Below, piece after piece: positions 59,125 through 64,000 of a stretch of DNA of 64,000 nucleotides. The DNA is taken from positions 14,181,957 through 14,245,956 of the forward strand of contig CM050450.1 of assembly GCA_027563935.2 (NCBI GenBank), given 5' to 3'. Origin of the DNA: Costus lasius (Eukaryota; Streptophyta; Magnoliopsida; Zingiberales; Costaceae). Position 1 is the first letter of the stretch, and each line of letters begins with the position of its first letter. A model generated the notes under the pieces. The model made no database searches. It was not told the DNA's origin and saw only the letters and a list, made by a program, of their open reading frames with translations. Made by a program: the position numbers and the translations under genes.

Positions 59125-61284
59125 TTAGGATGTACTTTTTTCTTGTGAAGCATCAAGCATAGGTGGACATATAATGGTCAAATCATCTCTGGCATATTTT
59201 ATCCACCTTTTTAATATGTATTGATCTGGTATATACATCACATTATTGGTTGCTAGCACCTCTACAGCATGCATACAAAGAATACTCTTAACTTCAAATA
59301 TTTTGCATGTACAATTCACCTGAGCCGGACAAATATAGTAACTAATAAATTCACATCTACCATGGTTATGAGAAGTTATCTTATATATGATCTCCCTTTG
59401 GTCGGAACTCGTGAATTTCATAAGACAATTAATATGATTCGAAAATTGGATTAAAAACTCATCACATATTACTTCAGTGTAAATTTCAGCGACTTGTCTA
59501 CGCATGTTACCATAGCCACCACGTGGTATTCTATTCTGAGACTTAAAATTGACTTTTATCTCTTTCTCTCGAAAGAAATGTTTTGTTATACTATTCTAAA
59601 AACTCAAATAAACCCAACTTTTTCTTAAAGAATTTTTTGAAGTGACAGTTCACACTTTCACTTCGTTGGGTTGTAATCATATCAGCTGAAAATGTCTCAA
59701 CTCAAAAAAATGTAGTCCGGTATGAATTTTATAAAACTTTATCATCCAAGGATGATCAACAAGATTATACTTAATCAAAAGGGTCTCCCATAATTTTCAA
59801 AGGTGACAACACTATACCGTTCATATATACACTGTTTAAAATCTTTCATAAAAATAGAGGTACAAATAACATGTGATAAATGTATCGCTACAATTTAGAA
59901 TATATACCACAAACAAAGTCAGTGAGCTGAATTTGAAAAAACAGTGTGTATTGTTTTGGCTATTACAACTGACTGATCTATAAAAATAGTTGCAGAATGC
60001 CGACCACACATAGGCTGTAAAAAGGCCTCAAAGAGCCAAATAAATGAATCAGCTGACTAATCATATAATAATGATGCACCAAATATAATAGTTTATTTAT
60101 GATAGTTTAATCTAACAATTAGTGCAAAATGCATGTTATATTCATTAGTTTGAAAAGTAGTATCAAAACAAACTACGTTCCAAAATATGAAAAAAAAATT
60201 ATAGATCTGCCATCAGATCAAAAGAAATGAATTATCTTGTTGAATATGAAATTTTCATAGCAGAAAAAAATGAAAGATCTTTAGCTCGTCTATCCTTCAA
60301 GAATTTAAAATACCACGATTTTCCTTACCATCCAATTTTTTGCGTCTACTTCTTTGGTTATAATTGGTACTATCATCTCTGATGAAACAAATATCACTAT
60401 TAGCTCCACCTGAATGAAAATAATTATATACATGATGCACTTTAATACCAAATTCTGTCATCTGGTCTATAAGAAAACACTGAAAAGGTAAAATTCTCCT
60501 ATGTGATCTACGCAAGTGGGACTTTTTGGGACTTGTCATAGGATGACTATGGTTTACTTCAACTTTCAATAATGTCCATATATCATTCTTATCAATCTTG
60601 AATTCAATACTAACCATGCAATTTGTTCGGGTCTCAAGTAGTCTTTTCTTACTAACACGATCTTTGTGTGTTTGTTTTGTTCCTTGTTTGCTATAACATA
60701 ACTTATGATATTTAAGGCTACCATCCTTTCTATGTTCCACATGATACTTCTTTATATTAAATCCTATTTTCCTAACATACTTATTACAAAAATATAAGCT
60801 TGATCTTCACCACTAAATATTATACCAATAAAAGGAACCACATATGGGAATTCATTTGTTGTAAATGTGTCTATATCCTCACCCTTTTGAGATGTATATA
60901 CTGTTGTTTCATCATCAACTTTCTGAAAAAAAAAATATATACATATAGACTTGTTATACGCATATGTATTGCCTAAAAAATTATATTTTGGATGATTAAA
61001 AATATTACTCTATAATATCTTACCAGTTTTACACTAGTCGGGTCAAACTCAAGTTGTTCATCATCAGATGACATACATTACTCATCATTCGAGAAGGCTC
61101 ACCTAAACATCTCACTAATCGTCATTTCCTTCTTCTGAAAAGACTCGCCCTTTTTCATTTGAATGTATAAATGAATATCTACTAAAATGCATGCAATAGA
61201 TATTAATACACATATGGCAAGCAAACTAGAAAAGAAAATAACAATCACGAAGACTAGTATATTACCTGATTTTAGGCTCGCCAA
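59125..61284 (-). pseudogene. FAR1/MULE transposase-like pseudogene, right arm
   Basis: Minus-strand pieces are MASLKSGNILVFVIVIFFSS (61099-61284, hydrophobic), then after an intron-like gap EVDDETTVYTSQKGEDID and VPFIGIIFSGEDQAYIF. The FAR1 DNA-binding block is 60297-60740 (EHRKDGSLKYHKLCYSKQGT, TRTNCMVSIEFKIDKND). A shattered transposase core at about 59700-60290 keeps only traces such as NLVDHPWMIKF. A C-terminal part with an intact SWIM finger CTCKIFEVKSILCMHAVEV lies in 59125-59505. The arms complement each other: this one keeps FAR1 and SWIM, the left keeps the DDE core. It is not functional as it stands. Confidence 0.75.
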
Positions 61285-61790
61285 ACAATTTGCCGGAGAA
61301 CCCTAACTAGGGTTTTTGAAGCAGCAGTATGGAGAAGACAACGTCCGAGGAGAGGTGGAGATTCAGAGATCAAATTTAATAAACAAAAATTAAAACTTAC
61401 AAGAAGCTGTTGAAGAGAGAGAAGGCCGTCGAAAATCGTAGGTGAGAGTGGACGACTCGCCGAAAAACGTCAAAGAGCATGGACGACCAGCCGAAAAACG
61501 TCGGATAGCGTGGAGGTCGCTAGCACTCTGCATTCACGATGAACATCAGCAATCGTCGGAAGAATCGATGACGAAGAGTCACTTGAGAAGAAAAAACATG
61601 CAGACATTTTTCAATTTTCACCCTAACTTTAATTGATTTTGTGTACGTTGACCAGGTTTCGTGTAGATTGACTTCCAAACTAGGGTTAAAGCGTAGTTAG
61701 GTTTCGTATACGTTGACCCGTTTTCATATATGTTGACTCCGCTGTGATATTCATGAAGCATCTTTGCAATTCGTGTTTGGTAAATTAGGG

Positions 61791-64000
61791 TGCCCTACTG
61801 CATCGCTGACAGCAGGGTACTCTTCTGCCAAAATTTTTTCAGATGAGGGTACCCTGCTACTACCAAAATTTTTCCTTTTTAAGGGAGGAAAGCTTGCGAG
61901 GGACAAGTTAGTTGAACAATGTACGACCTACCAAAAATAAAATAAGCCATTGATTGAAATTGGGCGGGGCCTAAAGTCAAAAACATCCCAAATTGGACTA
62001 ATAATTGACATTGGTCATTGATCTATCATTTTTTACCTTTAATATTGTATAATGTGAAGGATTATAGTTAATCATCAATTAATTTAGGATAAACTAAATT
62101 TTCAATGCTCTAAGTTCAATCATTAAATCGGTTCGTTCAAACTAACTTTTAAAGTTAGAATTAGTGTTATTATTTTTTGATCAAGTCATCATGTGTGAAT
62201 TAGTGGTATTTATAAAAAATAATGAATATTTTTGCTCATTATTGTATTATTGTTATTGTTTTTTTTAGCAAAACTTGATCTTAAAATTTTGTTATCAACA
62301 ACTAATGATCTTGTTTACTGATCTTGTTTAGGACAAATACAAATCGATTGTACCACTTCGTACAGGTCAATTTCTTAAACCATGGTAGTGTATTCGACCT
62401 CAATAGTCATCGCTTCCCACCTATTGCTCCTTTGTAGCAACTCTAGTATAATAAAATATAATATATTTGTATTATTAATATCATTAATATAATAGAATAA
62501 AATATTAATAATCTCATTTTAATTAATTTTATTAGGGATTAGCAATTTTTTTCATAATATAATTATGATATATTATCTTTTAATAATATATATTATAAAA
62601 TAATTTATGTGATGCAATTTTTAACAATCTTCACTCTAGTTCAGATCCATCGGATTCATCAATGTTGCCTTATTAACTATTTTAATTCAAAAAATTATTT
62701 TTTTTTATTTGTAAAAGATATTGTGTGATTGTGCTCTTCTTAAGCGAACCCATTCCATGATGGACCCTTCTTATGTGCTACCATCACCACTGTCCTATTA
62801 TTACTGCCATCATTATAATTGTTTTATTAATTATTTTGATTATGAAAAAAATAAAATTATATCTCGGTAATGAATCATGCAATAGACTCTGGAGGGAATT
62901 AGTTTTCTAACATTAGGAGAACCTCAAAGTCAAAAAGACTTGTTATTTAGTGGTGCGTTCCGGATAAGGCTCCAATCTCCAAGTACTTTTTGATTAAGCA
63001 AAGAACAATTTCAAAGGGCATGAGCTTTATTCTTTAACTTGTTGATGAGTTCATCTATGGACAAAACAATAATTTGGGAGGCTTTGTTGTTATGATACGC
63101 TTAATGAGCAAAATGACTCATTAACTTAGTGAGCTAAAATGGCAACATGACTCAATTTATTAAAATACTTAAACCCACGTTGATGGTAGCCAGCCCCCTA
63201 AGAATCCGTTTAGCACTGCTTTCCGAGCGACTTTTACTATGCTAAATGCACCCTGAGCGTTATATATTATATTTTCTGTAAGTTGGATGACCTCTAAATT
63301 TTGCTTGATTTCCACATTCGAGAGACTTTCTTGTTCACCTTTGATTTTGTTTTCATTATGTTGGGAAGGGCTGCATATCTAGGCTGATTTAACCTCGGAT
63401 CCATTCTAAAAAAGCGTTGCCTAAGTCCATGGTGAACGAAGGATGAGAACACAACTAAATTAAAACGACAAATAAATCAAAATTGAAATAAAAGAACTTA
63501 ACATTACATAATGTTTTAATTAAATCATGTGTTATTGAGTTTAGTAGGGCAATGAGTTAGTGGGACGTTTGATTTGAGGTAAGTGTTATTAAAGGTTATG
63601 CAAGTTTATTTAAAGGGACTCGAGTATTTGCAAATTGCAATGGGCGACCTTGATATATAAGTTATTCACTTAGCACTTACTTATCTCTCTTTGAATTCTC
63701 CGGAAGAGCAAAGTTTTTTGCTCTTTTTCTCCTCTCATGTTCTGCACCAACTCCACAGGTTTCGAGTGAAACTTGATTGAATTTGTTTCTCAAGTAGAAC
63801 CACAAGTTTTGCCCAAACTTGTCCAAACCCAAACCCAAACTCCAGTGATATTACTCAAGTGAATACATAGTAAAGCAAAAATATATATAACGAAAAGACC
63901 AACTCAGCCGACGAAAATCAAATTATGAGAAATTACGTGATTACTGCTGGCAAATCTAGAGAGAGAGTTTCAATACCACCATCCACTTCTCTTTCCACCG
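61791..64000. other. AT-rich DNA, no gene recognised
   Basis: Apart from the MULE-end-like blocks at 61815-61880 there is no frame over about 60 codons with any recognisable domain, no RNA gene and no clear repeat in this stretch. Long A/T runs near 62440-62600 are typical of intergenic DNA. Confidence 0.5.

Larger units (their letters stand above)
57785..61790 (-). repeat. Right arm of the 8.4-kb inverted MULE duplication
   Basis: This is the inverted partner of 53325-57235. Its outer end includes two similar blocks, AGGGTACTCTTCTGCCAAAA and GAGGGTACCCTGCTACTACC (61815-61880), just past the region matching the left arm. The left arm has a shortened version near 53290-53330 (AAAAAATTTTGATAGAAGGG). 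Terminal inverted repeats and the 9-bp target duplication usual for MULEs could not be fixed by eye. Confidence 0.8.

Noticed and set aside
1..64000. CRISPR array, rRNA operon or organelle DNA
   Set aside because: No regularly spaced identical repeats with unique spacers, no rRNA sequence and no chloroplast or mitochondrial gene were seen; the window is plant nuclear DNA.

Overview
The window is nuclear DNA of a flowering plant. It holds long GT-AG introns, plant-type LTR retrotransposons with tRNA-Asp and tRNA-iMet primer sites, MULE/FAR1 elements, hAT and Tourist-like MITEs, and a plant FAB1 gene. The GC-rich first exon of the dioxygenase gene next to AT-rich flanks leans towards a monocot, but this is inference. 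Only two genes look intact: a 2-oxoglutarate/Fe(II) dioxygenase (3537-4697, minus) and a FAB1/PIKfyve-type phosphatidylinositol-3-phosphate 5-kinase (30188-50726, plus, 11 coding exons, 1804 residues by my splicing).

Layout. 1-9450: two direct copies of a multi-kb repeat (about 283-2445 and 5770-9447) flank the dioxygenase. Each copy carries a 21-bp minisatellite and a Tourist-like MITE. The second copy is interrupted by a 1685-bp solo-LTR-like insertion with 5-bp target duplications. 9450-11425: a broken Ty1/copia fragment. 11430-17840: a minus-strand Athila-like Ty3/gypsy derivative with a tRNA-Asp primer site and part of gag, in which most of pol is replaced by host-gene pieces (eIF4G-like and probably spatacsin-like). 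17760-22560: a degenerate plus-strand Ty3/gypsy polyprotein and its 3' LTR. 22960-29100: a hAT MITE, LTR-like tracts rich in small palindromes, a second tRNA-Asp primer site and several tandem arrays, with no gene seen.

29100-50726: FAB1. Its exons are compact except that intron 9 is about 11.4 kb. That intron holds a minus-strand L1-type LINE (about 38436-47395), itself interrupted by a gag-only LTR element (43371-47151), a hAT-like MITE and a roughly 1-kb unknown insertion. Intron 4 has a second copy of the hAT MITE seen at 22965. 51914-53259: a minus-strand RAD51 pseudogene that keeps its first and last exons but has lost the Walker A/B ATPase core. 53325-61790: an 8.4-kb imperfect inverted duplication of a MULE with decayed FAR1-type transposase genes pointing inward, plus a second convergent gene. 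61790-64000: AT-rich DNA with no gene recognised.

The two intact genes are unrelated: one acts in soluble oxidative metabolism, the other in endomembrane phosphoinositide signalling. The rest records nested transposition, host-gene capture and pseudogene decay. Exon boundaries and family calls were made by eye; no searches were run.
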